From Gemmiger formicilis (GTDB lineage Bacteria; Bacillota; Clostridia; Oscillospirales; Ruminococcaceae), in the NCBI RefSeq assembly GCF_018784445.1, contig NZ_WQOH01000031.1:1-64000 (forward strand): a DNA stretch of 64,000 nucleotides, in the 5' to 3' direction. Below the pieces are notes generated by a model. That model was given only the letters and a program-made list of their open reading frames with translations. It ran no database searches and was not told the origin of the DNA. A program made the translations under genes and the position numbers. This document shows positions 22,772-31,341 of the stretch, in pieces; positions within the stretch are counted from its first letter, which is position 1, and each line of letters opens with the position of its first letter.

Positions 22772-23791
22772 TTATAGGGGGCGGACGCTGTCGCGCACCG
22801 TCAGGGTGTGGGGCAATACCAGCCGCTGTGCCTTGCGCTTGCCGCGGATCATATCGCACAGTAGGCGAGTAGCCTCGTAGCCTTTTTGCTGGATGTTCTG
22901 GTCAATGGTGGTAATAGCCGGGTCGGTGTAGTTGGTGACTTCCAACCCATCGAAGCCCACGACCGAGTAGTCTTTTGGCACTTTATAGCCCAGTTCTTTC
23001 AGCCCCTCGATCGTGCCAATGGCCAGCATATCGCTCATGCAGAGGAACGCCGTGGCGCTGTCCGGGCTGTGGGTTCGGAAGTATTCCTTCACACCGTCGC
23101 GGGCTTCCTCCCGCCCGAAGTTGGTGTAGATGATGTTGTCGCGGGGCAGCTCCAAACCATTGCGCTGCATAGCTTGGTACGCACCCACAAGGCGCTGCAT
23201 ACTGACCATAGCCAGCTTGCGGCCATGTACCACCACGATCTTGCGGTGTCCCATGTCGATGAGGTATTGGGTCAGCTCGTCAAACGCTTTGATGTCGTCC
23301 ATCATCACACAGCTGACATTCGGACCGGGAACCTCAATATCAATGGTCACGCAGGGGTATTTGCTTTTCGCCAGCAGTTCGCAGTAAGGGTCGTTGGTTC
23401 TCAAACCCATCAGGATCGCGCCGGCGATGTTGTGCTCATAGCAGAGCTGTTCAAAACTTTTTTCGGTCTGGATCTTGGTGTTGATAACCTGAATGGACAT
23501 TTCCACATCGTTGTTGACTGTGTAGTGGAAGCAGCCTTTCATCAGCAGTGCATCAAAATCGTTGATAAGCTCTTCTTCCAGAAAGCCTGAAAGCACCAGC
23601 GCGATATTGTGATTGTGCTTGGAGGAAAGGTTGCGCGCCATCTGGTTGGGGCGATACCCCAACCGCTGCGCGGTCTCTACGATGCGCTCCCGTGTGGTAG
23701 GGCTGACATCTGGGTAGTTGTTGAGTGCGCGGGAAACCGTACCGACCGTGACTCCGGCTTCCCGTGCAATGTCGCGGATCGAAACTGCCAT
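22772..23791 (-). CDS. LacI-family regulator of the alpha-glucoside operon, 339 aa
   Basis: Seen: N-terminal HTH (VSIRDIAREAGVTVGTVSRALNN) and hinge (NQMARNLSS), then a periplasmic-binding-protein-like effector domain ending in VRDSVRPL. It is divergent from nothing but lies immediately upstream of the binding-protein gene on the same strand. Matching AAAAACGTTTTT palindromes occur both downstream (22655, 22717) and upstream of it (23859), so it probably represses the operon and itself. CAGGAG precedes the ATG. Confidence 0.92.
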   Translation of the reverse strand: MAVSIRDIAREAGVTVGTVSRALNNYPDVSPTTRERIVETAQRLGYRPNQMARNLSSKHNHNIALVLSGFLEEELINDFDALLMKGCFHYTVNNDVEMSIQVINTKIQTEKSFEQLCYEHNIAGAILMGLRTNDPYCELLAKSKYPCVTIDIEVPGPNVSCVMMDDIKAFDELTQYLIDMGHRKIVVVHGRKLAMVSMQRLVGAYQAMQRNGLELPRDNIIYTNFGREEARDGVKEYFRTHSPDSATAFLCMSDMLAIGTIEGLKELGYKVPKDYSVVGFDGLEVTNYTDPAITTIDQNIQQKGYEATRLLCDMIRGKRKAQRLVLPHTLTVRDSVRPL

Positions 23792-23858
23792 GCCTGCTCA
23801 CTCCTGATCCTCTTTTCAACCAAAACCGTTTTCGGTACCGTGTATACCACTGCGCTCC

Positions 23859-23870
23859 AAAAACGTTTTT
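23859..23870. promoter_or_regulatory. LacI-type operator 3, upstream of lacI
   Basis: AAAAACGTTTTT again, 68 bp upstream of the lacI start. A weaker AAAACCGTTTT sits at about 23822-23832. Indicates autoregulation. Confidence 0.65.
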
Positions 23871-23934
23871 GTTGTGATTTCTTTATACTCTAATTTCCCT
23901 GTTTTGTCAACACCCTCTGCCTGCTTTCTACATT

Positions 23935-24216
23935 TTGCAAAAGAAACAGGTTGTGGTTTTGTGTAGCTTGCACAAGTGCAAAAGGCAGAAGAGGGGACGG
24001 TATTTTTTTGGGGGGAACAATTGCAGATTTTTCTCCAACATCGAGCAGATGTGCGATGCCCTGCGAATCAGCACCAAAACGGGGTACAAGCTGCTGCACG
24101 AAGGCAAAATTCCGGCAATAAAAATCGGGCGCTCGTATCGCATCCCCAAAGCCCACCTGTTTACCTACCTTCAGATTTGCGGTCAACACTGTCGAGCAGA
24201 GAATCGACAGTGTTGA
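23935..24216 (+). CDS. excisionase-like HTH protein remnant
   Basis: Contains an HTH_17/excisionase domain: FFSNIEQMCDALRISTKTGYK then LLHEGKIPAIKIGRSYRIPKAHLFTYL. The residues before it are Lys/Cys-rich and not family-like, so the true N-terminus is unclear and the gene may be broken. It directly precedes an integrase fragment, the normal xis-int order of tyrosine-recombinase elements. Confidence 0.6.
   Translation: MQKKQVVVLCSLHKCKRQKRGRYFFGGNNCRFFSNIEQMCDALRISTKTGYKLLHEGKIPAIKIGRSYRIPKAHLFTYLQICGQHCRAENRQC
24183..24216 (+). terminator. hairpin at end of excisionase gene
   Basis: TCAACACTGTCGA (24183-24195) pairs perfectly with TCGACAGTGTTGA (24204-24216), loop 8 nt; a weak T-tract (TTGTTTT) follows. 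Confidence 0.5.
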
Positions 24217-24229
24217 TTGTTTTGCGCCG

Positions 24230-24541
24230 ATGCGGTATGTATTTGTGGATGCAATGGGCAACCTGATCCAGCCGGATTCCGTGACGACAGGCTTTCCACA
24301 GTTGCTGAAAGAGAACGGTCTGCGCAGGATCCGATTCCACGACTTGCGCCACTCCTGTGCCAGCCTATTGCTGAAAGAGGGTGTACCGATGAAGCAGATT
24401 CAAGAGTGGTTAGGCCACAGCGATATTTCTACCACGGCGAATATCTACGCGCATCTGGATTCGCAGTCTAAGAACCTGAGCGCCCGGACGATGGCAAACA
24501 CGCTGACACTGCCCGAAGCGCAGCCCATAAAGAAGTGGTGA
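24230..24541 (+). pseudogene. tyrosine-recombinase C-terminal fragment
   Basis: Last 103 residues of a phage-type integrase: HDLRHSCASLLL (second catalytic Arg), WLGHSDISTTANIYAHL (His and nucleophile Tyr). The core-binding domain and first catalytic Arg are missing (intact enzymes have 350-400 residues), so it is inactive. With the excisionase piece and the tRNA-Ser repeat next to it, it marks a deleted element. It lies outside the inovirus repeats. Confidence 0.85.
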
Positions 24542-24786
24542 TTTGAACAGCGGCGGCATCTGAGAAATCAGGTGCCGCCTTTTTTGCTGTCAATTTGTAC
24601 CCAAGCTGCGGGAAGAATCTTGTGTAGTTCTGTGAATAGCTATTTGCCGCGATTGCTGGTATGATTTGTACCGAACCCGAAAATCACTACTTGAAAATAA
24701 AGGGGAGATGTTTATAAGAAAAGTACGGGGATTTTACAAAGCGGCAGCAAAAAATCACTACCCAATGTAGAATTGAGTAGTGATAC

Positions 24787-24807
24787 TTGGCGCAGACGGT
24801 GGGATTC
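24787..24807. repeat. duplicate of tRNA-Ser 3' end, probable old att site
   Basis: A 21-bp copy of the 3' end of tRNA-Ser, including CCA (also at 24951-24971), followed by unrelated hairpins (24819-24829/24833-24843 and 24845-24851/24862-24868) and an inverted T-arm-like TGTTCGAATCCCACC. Integrases of tRNA-targeting elements leave such duplications. The rest of 24542-24950 has no gene; a small stem is at 24754-24761/24777-24784. Confidence 0.55.
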
Positions 24808-24922
24808 TCCCGCGCCCTTGCAACAGTCCGCAGGACTGTTGCAGCCCGGCGGGACGCAAAGCGCCGGGCACGGGCTGTTCGAATCCCACCTTGCAACCCT
24901 TGCATAGTTTGCCGCAAAAATA

Positions 24923-24952
24923 AAAGACAGCACCCCGCAGGGTGCTGTCTTT
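24923..24952 (-). terminator. terminator downstream of tRNA-Ser
   Basis: AAAGACAGCACCC (24923-24935) pairs with GGGTGCTGTCTTT (24940-24952), 13 bp, loop CGCA. On the minus strand it is followed by TTTTATTTTTG. Confidence 0.8.
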
Positions 24953-24954
24953 GG

Positions 24955-25040
24955 CGCAGACGGTGGGATTCGAACCCACGTGGCATTGCTGCCAAATTGA
25001 TTTCGAGTCAATCTCGTTACGACCGCTTCGATACGTCTGC
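24955..25040 (-). tRNA. tRNA-Ser (anticodon CGA)
   Basis: On the minus strand: acceptor GCAGACG/CGTCTGC, anticodon arm ATTGA-CTCGAAA-TCAAT (anticodon CGA, reads UCG), a long variable arm (class II), T-arm GTGGGTTCGAATCCCAC, discriminator G, and an encoded CCA at 24952-24954. The structure is complete. Confidence 0.93.
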
Positions 25041-25149
25041 CTATTTAGTTTTTATCGCACCGCCTCGCACAGCGTTTGGAAAAATGCGAGATTTCGATGC
25101 AAGATAACGATGAAAGGTTGGGTACGCGACACCCGATAAAGCCCGCCGT

Positions 25150-25231
25150 TATGGGATTTCCTGCGGACAAGGTGACCTGCCGGATGCAAACTTTCGAGTG
25201 CTCCCTCTTACGACCACTTGAGTACATCTGC
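25150..25231 (-). pseudogene. tRNA-Ser-like remnant
   Basis: The minus strand starts GCAGATGTACTCAAGTGGTC and has the same CTCGAAA anticodon loop as the intact tRNA-Ser 130 bp away, but no pairing anticodon stem and no T-arm. Probably a decayed second tRNA-Ser copy. The rest of 25041-25445 shows no gene. Confidence 0.4.
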
Positions 25232-25445
25232 CTGTGTACTTTACCGCACCCACACAGGGATACTTATAGTATTATACCAACTCCCCGCCCGGTTGTCAAT
25301 CATCCGCCAAGGTTTTCTGCCATTCATACGCTTTCGATGACCATTCATCCTACTTTCCCCCGCAGTGACCCCACCCATGCTATACTGTGTACAGTTCAAG
25401 CAAAACTTCTCCACTCCCCCACCACAAAGAAAAGGATGGATAATC

Positions 25446-26627
25446 ATGAAAAAGACACTCAAACATCTGCTCCCTGCGCTGTTCCTGGCGGCGGTCATGG
25501 CTTTGCTGACCGGCTGCACCAAATCCGTGGATCTGCTGCAATACGCCGACGTCACCTTCGACGGTGCCAGCGGCAACGCCACAGCCACCGTAACACTCGA
25601 CTACAACGGCCTGGGCAAAGCGCTGTTTAGCAAAGGCAAGGACCAGGACATTTGGGACGAAGCCCAGACCGAGCTGAGCCTGATGGGCCACGTCAACTAC
25701 ACCGTCACCCCGCAGACCGGGCTGTCCAACGGCGACACCGTGACCCTGACCGTAAGCGCCGACGACACCTTCCTGAAGAACCACGAAATCACCTTGAGCG
25801 AGACCAGCAAGACCCTGACCGTCTCCGGCCTGAAGGAACCTGAGACGATCGACCCGTTCGAGGACAGTCTGCTGAACATCGCCGTTGAAGGTGAAACCGC
25901 GAGCGGCAAGCTCAACATCCTCGTCCGCGGCTGCGCCCCGCACCTGGGTGTCACGGTCTCCAGCGACCTGCCCGCCGACGACCCTCGTTCGGCGCTGACC
26001 TATTCCGTCGCGCCCGAAAGCCCCGAGGGCGGTTATGCCCAGGGCGATGTCGTCACCATCACGGCCACGCCCAAGTTCAGCAGCGACTTCACCAATAACT
26101 ACATTCTCTCCCGCGACAGCCTTGAAGTTTCCCTGGAAAACGTTCCCCACTACCTCAACTCCGCCGACGAAGTGACCCCCGACCTGCTGGCCCAGCTGAA
26201 GCCCCTGGTCGAGAACGAGCTGAACAGCAGCGTCGACTACGGCATGACCTATACCAGCATCTGGGCCGCCGACGGCAGCTCTCCGGTTTCCAGCGAGTCC
26301 AGCGCCAGCGGTCCCCGCTGGACCGGCACAGCCTCGCTGCTGGTGGACAAGGACAGCGACATCTACAACGGCAGCTACTACGGTGACAATATGCTGGTTT
26401 TCCCCTACGAGATTGCCTACAACGTTTTCTCCGGCGAGGGTTCCGGCACGGCGGTCGGTGGTATCTACCTGCTGAACGTCAAGGTCAACGCGGACGGCAG
26501 CTATGATCTAAGCGAAGTCTCCACCGGCACGACCAGCTATTACACCGACATGGACGCTTTTCTGGCTAAGGAAGTCAACAACCGCAGCGAGTGGTACGAC
26601 ATCGCCACCGCGCCCTTCAACTGGTAA
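25446..26627 (+). CDS. uncharacterised lipoprotein, 393 aa
   Basis: Signal peptide with lipobox LLTGC (MKKTLKHLLPALFLAAVMALLTGC), so surface-anchored. The mature part has two or three beta-rich repeats of Ig-like character (ASGNATATVTLDYNG, EGETASGKLNILVRG, each followed by SNGDTVTLTVS or AQGDVVTITAT) and an unrelated C-terminal region. No catalytic motif. Start chosen by AAAGGATGG and the signal peptide. It stands alone on the plus strand; function unknown. Confidence 0.75.
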   Translation: MKKTLKHLLPALFLAAVMALLTGCTKSVDLLQYADVTFDGASGNATATVTLDYNGLGKALFSKGKDQDIWDEAQTELSLMGHVNYTVTPQTGLSNGDTVTLTVSADDTFLKNHEITLSETSKTLTVSGLKEPETIDPFEDSLLNIAVEGETASGKLNILVRGCAPHLGVTVSSDLPADDPRSALTYSVAPESPEGGYAQGDVVTITATPKFSSDFTNNYILSRDSLEVSLENVPHYLNSADEVTPDLLAQLKPLVENELNSSVDYGMTYTSIWAADGSSPVSSESSASGPRWTGTASLLVDKDSDIYNGSYYGDNMLVFPYEIAYNVFSGEGSGTAVGGIYLLNVKVNADGSYDLSEVSTGTTSYYTDMDAFLAKEVNNRSEWYDIATAPFNW

Positions 26628-26646
26628 CAACTCTACGCTCCGCAGG

Positions 26647-26743
26647 TTGTACCGTACAGCTTTGCGTCAGCGACAAGATCGTCTCCAAGTGGGAGACTGC
26701 CCGCAGCCTGCCCGACATCATCCTGTTGGAGCCGCCGGGGCCA
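26647..26743 (+). pseudogene. fragment of an XRE-family regulator
   Basis: Translation gives QLCVSDKIVSKWETARSLPD then IILLEP, which is the recognition-helix region of XRE repressors (usually VSDKTVSKWERGRSLPD). Only about 30 codons remain, directly after the lipoprotein stop, with no start. Confidence 0.6.
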
Positions 26744-26799
26744 TGGGAAGCTGTACTGGTACTGCAACCGGCACGGATTATTTGAGCAAAAGGTATAAC

Positions 26800-26834
26800 A
26801 AAAGCGAGCAGCCCATCATCGGCTGCTCGCTTTT
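26800..26834. terminator. bidirectional terminator
   Basis: AAAAGCGAGCAGCC (26800-26813) pairs with GGCTGCTCGCTTTT (26821-26834). It serves the lipoprotein on the plus strand and the glycosyltransferase on the minus strand. Confidence 0.85.
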
Positions 26835-26884
26835 ATTTTGTGGCCGAGGGCTGGGTATGTCCAGCCCCTACACACGGTATTCTT

Positions 26885-27730
26885 TTACGCTTCCGCCACG
26901 GCCACCAGGTATTTGTAAATCTGCGGCTTGTATTCCTCGTACAGGCCCAGGTGCTCGTACAGTTCCTTATAGTAGGCAAACAGCGTGGCGCGTGTGGCAA
27001 CAACGTTGACCGGGTTCAGCGCTGTGTGGACCGCACTGCCGGGCGTATTAAAATAATTGTAAATCGGCGTGGAGAGGGCGTAGAACTTTTCCGCATAGCG
27101 GATGTAGCTCAAATTGAAATACAGATCTTCCGACCAGTCCATATCCTCGGCGCAGATGATATCATCGTGGGCGCGCACGATATCGGCGCGGTAGAGCTTA
27201 TTCCACATAACACCATAATAAAAGCTGGCCGGTTCCTGCATCAGGCCCGCGGCGAACTCCTCCTTGGTCATGGGGCCTTCCAGCAAAAAGCCGTAGGTCT
27301 GCACCTTGGTCGGGCGCTCGGGGCGGGGGTCATCCTCGGCCCGGGGGCGGGGCGGCGTGATGCGGTTATAGTGGGCAATGACCAGGTCAGCCCCGTTTTC
27401 CTCGGCGCGCTGCACCAGCATTTCCGTCGCGTAGGGCTGGATGGTGTCATCCGCATCCACAAATTGCAGGTACTTTCCCTTGGCCTCCCGCAGGCCCATG
27501 TTGCGGGTGGCGGCCACGCCGCTGTTGGCCTTGTCGATAAGGACGATGCGCGGGTCAACGTTGGCGTACATTTTGCAGACTTCCAGGCTGACGTCCTTAC
27601 TGCCATCGTTCAGCAGCAGGATTTCCAGGTTTTTGTAGGTCTGGCGGCGGATGCTTTCCACGCAGCGTGCAATATGATCCTGGGCATTGTAGATCGGCAC
27701 AATGATACTGACGAGCGGCTGTTCCGGCAT
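26885..27730 (-). CDS. family 2 glycosyltransferase, 281 aa
   Basis: Transfers a sugar from a nucleotide sugar to a surface polymer. Seen: SIIVPIYNAQDHIARCVESI at the N-terminus, NDGSKD, ANSGVAATRNMGL, and the DxD metal site in QFVDADD; WNKLYRAD later, typical of EpsJ-like enzymes. Soluble, no membrane segment. AAGGAGG precedes the ATG. Monocistronic, so acceptor and pathway cannot be inferred. Confidence 0.9.
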   Translation of the reverse strand: MPEQPLVSIIVPIYNAQDHIARCVESIRRQTYKNLEILLLNDGSKDVSLEVCKMYANVDPRIVLIDKANSGVAATRNMGLREAKGKYLQFVDADDTIQPYATEMLVQRAEENGADLVIAHYNRITPPRPRAEDDPRPERPTKVQTYGFLLEGPMTKEEFAAGLMQEPASFYYGVMWNKLYRADIVRAHDDIICAEDMDWSEDLYFNLSYIRYAEKFYALSTPIYNYFNTPGSAVHTALNPVNVVATRATLFAYYKELYEHLGLYEEYKPQIYKYLVAVAEA

Positions 27731-27827
27731 GGCTGGCGGCCTCCTTTTTACTTAGTATACCCACAATACCATAATTTTGCCCGGTTGGCAATGGAAAAAA
27801 TCCGCCGGGTGTGGTATGATGAAAGTA

Positions 27828-28001
27828 AAGGCTTCTCCCGAGGGAGAATCTGTCCGCGAAGCGGACTGATGAGGGACGCGTTTCCCGCGGCTGCCCCTCA
27901 TTCGGCCTGCGGCCACCGTTCAGTCTACGCGCTAAGAGCCGCCTTCGGCGGTTGCGCTCCGACACGCGCCTGCGGGCGCAGCCCCAAGGGGGAAAGCATT
28001 T
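27828..28001. repeat. dispersed palindromic repeat, family B copy 1
   Basis: Ends are AAGGCTTCTCCC and GGGGGAAAGC in inverted orientation, with internal GCGAAGCGGACTGATGAGGG and CTCATTCGGCCTGCGGCCA. It carries an extra palindromic insert (CTAAGAGCCGCCTTCGGCGG ... GCGCCTGCGGGCGCAGC) shared only with copy 5. Confidence 0.75.
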
Positions 28002-28025
28002 CTGTTGAAACGAGGAACACCACAC

Positions 28026-29516
28026 ATGAAAGACTCCATCATCCGCCTGCGTGCGCTGGAAAAGCAGCTGTACGCGTATCTCTACGCCCTGACCGTCATT
28101 GACTTTGACGCCGAGACCATCGCACCCGAGGGTTCGGCCGACGGCCGTGCCGAGGCTACCGAGGTGCTGAGCCGCGCCAACTTTGACCTGCTGGTCAACG
28201 AAAAGACGGCTGCCCTTTTAAAAGAAGCAGCCGCCGATGCCGAGACCGAGCAGGAAAAAGCCGAGGTGCGCAATTTGCAGCGCCAGTACGACGAAATCGC
28301 CAAGATTCCCGCCGACGAATACGCCGCTTTCACCAAGCTGTGCAGCCAGAGCGTGCCCGCCTGGGTCAAGGCCAAGCGCACCAACGACTTCAGCATCTTT
28401 GCGCCGTATCTGGAAAAGATCGTCGCCGCCCGCCGCGCCCAGGCCCACTACTTTGCGCCCGACCGCGACCCCTACGAAGTGCTGCTGGACCGCTACGAGA
28501 AGGGCCTGACCATCGCCCAGTGCGACGAATTTTTTGCCACCCTGCGGGAGACGATCGTGCCGCTGCTGGCGGACATCCAGGCCCGGGGCAGCGCCGTCCG
28601 CACCGACTTCCTCGACCAGGAATGGCCCATCGACGCCCAGCGCAAGGTCAGCGAGAAGATCATGCAGCTGTGGGGGCTGGACCCCGCCCACAGCCACCTT
28701 TCCGAGAGCGAGCACCCCTTCACCACCGAGTTCTGGCGCGGCGATGTGCGCATCACGACCCATTACATGGAGCGGGATATGTTCTCCAACCTGTACAGCG
28801 TCGCCCACGAGGGCGGCCATGCGCTGTATGAGCTGAACATCAACCCGGACTACGACTACACCGCCGTGACCCACGGCGCAACCATGGGCATCCACGAGAG
28901 CCAGTCCCGCCTGTTTGAGAACATCGTGGGCCGCTCCCGCGCCTTTGTCAACTACCTGTACCCGACGCTGAAAGAGCTGTTCCCCGCCCAGCTGGCCGAC
29001 GTCTCCGCCGAGGAGATCTGGCGCGCCGTCAACCGTGCTGAGCCCAGCCTGATCCGTACCGAAGCGGACGAGTTGACCTACGCGCTGCACATCATGGTGC
29101 GGTACGAGCTGGAAAAGGCTTTGATCCAGGGCACGCTGGCCGTGACCGACCTGCCCGCCGCCTGGAACGCTAAGTACAAAGAGTACCTGGGCGTCGATGT
29201 GCCCGACAACGCCCACGGCTGTTTGCAGGACATCCACTGGGCCATGGGCGACATCGGTTATTTTCCGAGTTATGCCCTGGGCAGTGCCTACGGCGCACAG
29301 GCCATTGACGACTTGCGCAAGACGAACGACTTTGATGCCCAGTGGGCCAAGGGCGACATGGAGCCGCTGAAAGCCGCGCTGAAGGAGCGCGTCTGGCAGT
29401 GGGGCAGCATGAAGGAACCCCAGTGGATTGTCGAGAGTCTGTGCGGCGGCAAGTTCGACCCGCACCATTTCACCGAGTATTTAAAGAAGAAGTATACGGA
29501 GCTGTATAACCTGTAA
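28026..29516 (+). CDS. M32-family metallocarboxypeptidase, 496 aa
   Basis: Zinc carboxypeptidase of the Taq/Pfu type, cytosolic. Seen: HEGGH zinc motif at about residues 261-265 followed by HESQSRLFENIVGRS (third zinc ligand Glu and family signature), and the C-terminal GYFPSYALGSAYGAQ. Full family length. The start at MKDSIIRLRALEKQL is chosen by homology; GAGGAA lies upstream. Confidence 0.93.
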   Translation: MKDSIIRLRALEKQLYAYLYALTVIDFDAETIAPEGSADGRAEATEVLSRANFDLLVNEKTAALLKEAAADAETEQEKAEVRNLQRQYDEIAKIPADEYAAFTKLCSQSVPAWVKAKRTNDFSIFAPYLEKIVAARRAQAHYFAPDRDPYEVLLDRYEKGLTIAQCDEFFATLRETIVPLLADIQARGSAVRTDFLDQEWPIDAQRKVSEKIMQLWGLDPAHSHLSESEHPFTTEFWRGDVRITTHYMERDMFSNLYSVAHEGGHALYELNINPDYDYTAVTHGATMGIHESQSRLFENIVGRSRAFVNYLYPTLKELFPAQLADVSAEEIWRAVNRAEPSLIRTEADELTYALHIMVRYELEKALIQGTLAVTDLPAAWNAKYKEYLGVDVPDNAHGCLQDIHWAMGDIGYFPSYALGSAYGAQAIDDLRKTNDFDAQWAKGDMEPLKAALKERVWQWGSMKEPQWIVESLCGGKFDPHHFTEYLKKKYTELYNL

Positions 29517-29520
29517 TTGA

Positions 29521-29551
29521 AAGAGCCTTCCCCTAAGAGGAAGCCTTTTTA
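29521..29551. terminator. weak bidirectional terminator
   Basis: GCCTTCC and GGAAGCC form an imperfect short stem flanked by AAAGAG and TTTTTATTT, between convergent genes. It resembles the end of a family-B repeat. Confidence 0.4.
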
Positions 29552-29553
29552 TT

Positions 29554-30117
29554 TCAGCACAGCACACTGTCCGGGAAATTCAGGCAGGTGTACAGATACC
29601 GCAGGGCCTCGTCCATGGTGTCAAACTCGCCGCCGTCGGTGTCCGCCGGGCGGGCGGCGATGGTGGACTTATCAAACGGGATATCGTTCTGTCTGCGCCA
29701 TTCATCCACCTGCACGGCAATGTTTTTCGCGTAGGCAGTGCGGTCACTGCTGCTGCCGTCGGCATCAATGTAGACGCAGGCGCTGTACTTGTCCTTGCCG
29801 GGCAGGTGTACCAGCTCCGCCAGCGTGTAGTAGTCGCGGTCAAAGTAGAACAGCATCCTGCCGCGGTAGGCGGCAATTTCCGCCACGTTTTCGTCACGGT
29901 TCGTGATCTGGGGTACGGTGTCCACCAGCTGGCGCAGTTCAGCCAGCAGGGCGTCGCCATCAGCGGGGTAGTTGTCTGTGCCCTTGGCATCGGCAATTTC
30001 GCCGAAGCAATAGGCCTGCCAGTGGGGCGGGCACTTGCCCAGTTTGGCGCGCTCGATATAGTAGAGCAGGTCCGCACGGTAAGAGGCTGCAAGAGCATTG
30101 GTTTTTACGTTTTCCAT
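29554..30117 (-). CDS. hypothetical protein, 187 aa
   Basis: Not recognised. Soluble, acidic; N-terminal NALAASYRADLLYYIERAKLG and central RGRMLFYFDRDYYTLAELVHLPGKD. The start at 30117 has AGGAGA 8 nt upstream; the frame extends further upstream without support. Monocistronic. Confidence 0.65.
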   Translation of the reverse strand: MENVKTNALAASYRADLLYYIERAKLGKCPPHWQAYCFGEIADAKGTDNYPADGDALLAELRQLVDTVPQITNRDENVAEIAAYRGRMLFYFDRDYYTLAELVHLPGKDKYSACVYIDADGSSSDRTAYAKNIAVQVDEWRRQNDIPFDKSTIAARPADTDGGEFDTMDEALRYLYTCLNFPDSVLC

Positions 30118-30154
30118 AAGTTTTCTCCTAAAAATCTGAAAGTAGTTTTGTACC

Positions 30155-30196
30155 GCAGCGCTCGCGCACTTCCTCCTAGTAAGTGCGCGGCGCTGC
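30155..30196. repeat. hairpin in leader of the 187-aa gene
   Basis: GCAGCGC (30155-30161) with GCGCTGC (30190-30196) and CGCGCACTT (30163-30171) with AAGTGCGCG (30181-30189) stack into a 16-bp stem with one bulge. On the plus strand TTTTTGTTTTT follows, but no plus-strand gene precedes it; on the minus strand it would lie in the 5' leader. Confidence 0.5.
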
Positions 30197-30311
30197 CTTT
30201 TTGTTTTTCCTAACAGCCCTATCGTATCACACTCCGCTGTCGAATCTTGCCACATTATAAGACCGAACGCCGTTTTATTTTGGGGACAGTTGTCCTGTGA
30301 TGTCAAAAAAC

Positions 30312-30346
30312 AAAATGCAGAGGCACAAAACGCACCTCTGCATTTT
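30312..30346 (-). terminator. terminator of the small lipoprotein gene
   Basis: AAAATGCAGAGG (30312-30323) pairs with CCTCTGCATTTT (30335-30346). A T-rich tract follows on the minus strand. Confidence 0.8.
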
Positions 30347-30356
30347 TGTTTGTCTA

Positions 30357-30881
30357 TCAGCCCGCCTTGCCGGTCAGCACGGTGTCCACCGTCACGAGCT
30401 TATCGGGCACCTCGGTCAGGGCCATGTTTTCAAAATCCGTCGTCACACCTGCAGTGATCAGTTCATCAGCCTCGCCCGCAGGGTCACCGCAGATCGCCTC
30501 GGCCTCGCTCAAAATGCCGGGCCAGTTCAGGTCCAGCAGCTCCTTCTGGTCGTCGGTCAGGCCCGTGCACCAGTCAGCCATCACATCGGCATCCAAATCC
30601 GAGCAGCTCAGATATTCTACCAGCACGGCAGCGGCTTTGGCAGTCTTCAGGCTGCCGCCTGCTGTGTCCGCGCCAAAATCCACCAGCTGATCCAACACAT
30701 CGATCTGCTCGCCGGTCGTATCATACGCCGCAGGGTCCTCGGCCGCGGTCGGCTCCTCGGTGGGAGCCGGGGTAGTTTGCGCCGTGCCGGACGCAGCTGC
30801 CGCCGATTCCGATGCTGCCGGGGCAGCGGCACAGCCAGCCAGCAGAGCAGCCCCCAGCACAACAGCAATCAATTTACGCAT
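30357..30881 (-). CDS. uncharacterised small lipoprotein, 174 aa
   Basis: Signal peptide and lipobox (MRKLIAVVLGAALLAGC), an Ala/Ser/Thr/Pro linker to about residue 55, and an acidic helical domain with two cysteines. No known domain. Downstream of the HxlR gene on the same strand (30 bp), so it may be co-transcribed with it. Confidence 0.75.
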   Translation of the reverse strand: MRKLIAVVLGAALLAGCAAAPAASESAAAASGTAQTTPAPTEEPTAAEDPAAYDTTGEQIDVLDQLVDFGADTAGGSLKTAKAAAVLVEYLSCSDLDADVMADWCTGLTDDQKELLDLNWPGILSEAEAICGDPAGEADELITAGVTTDFENMALTEVPDKLVTVDTVLTGKAG

Positions 30882-30911
30882 AAACGATTCCCCCTACGCG
30901 TTTATTTCATA

Positions 30912-31295
30912 TTATTCACAGCAGGCGTGCTTTGCGCCGCCCCCGCAGCAATCATTGCAGGCGTGGCCGCGGATATACCGCTGGATATCGTCAAAAATCG
31001 GCATAAGCGCCTCGCCGTTGGGGGTCAGGCGGTACTCGACCCGGGGCGGGACCTCATTATAGTCGATGCGCTCCACCAGGCCGTCCGCAGCCAGCTCTTT
31101 TAACTGGTTCGAGAGCATCTTGTGGGTCACACCGTCCAACAGCTTGCGCAGCTCGCCATAGCGCAGCGTGCCGTGGGCACCTACCATAAAGAGTATGCGC
31201 ATTTTCCACTTGCCGCTGATCTGGTCCATGACCTCTTCCATCTTGTCGCAGCCCACATCGGCATAGCGGCAGTTGCAGTGTTCGTTCGGGTGCAT
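30912..31295 (-). CDS. HxlR-family transcriptional regulator, 127 aa
   Basis: Winged-helix regulator often responding to electrophiles or redox stress. Seen: an HxlR core (VMDQISGKWKMRILFMV, RYGELRKLLDGVTHKMLSNQLKEL, and the wing EVPPRVEYRLT). Cysteines cluster at both ends (CNCRYADVGC; CNDCCGGGAKHACCE), more than in most family members, which could allow metal or thiol sensing. A palindrome over a divergent promoter upstream (31363-31377) is a likely operator. Confidence 0.92.
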   Translation of the reverse strand: MHPNEHCNCRYADVGCDKMEEVMDQISGKWKMRILFMVGAHGTLRYGELRKLLDGVTHKMLSNQLKELAADGLVERIDYNEVPPRVEYRLTPNGEALMPIFDDIQRYIRGHACNDCCGGGAKHACCE

Positions 31296-31341
31296 AGGGG
31301 TTCACTCTCCTTTTGGGTAGCGGTTTCCAAAAAGTGCGTAC

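Noticed and set aside
24811-24900. A second functional tRNA between the integrase remnant and tRNA-Ser.
   Set aside because: Contains a T-arm-like sequence and a copied tRNA 3' end, but they point in opposite directions and no anticodon arm can be folded.
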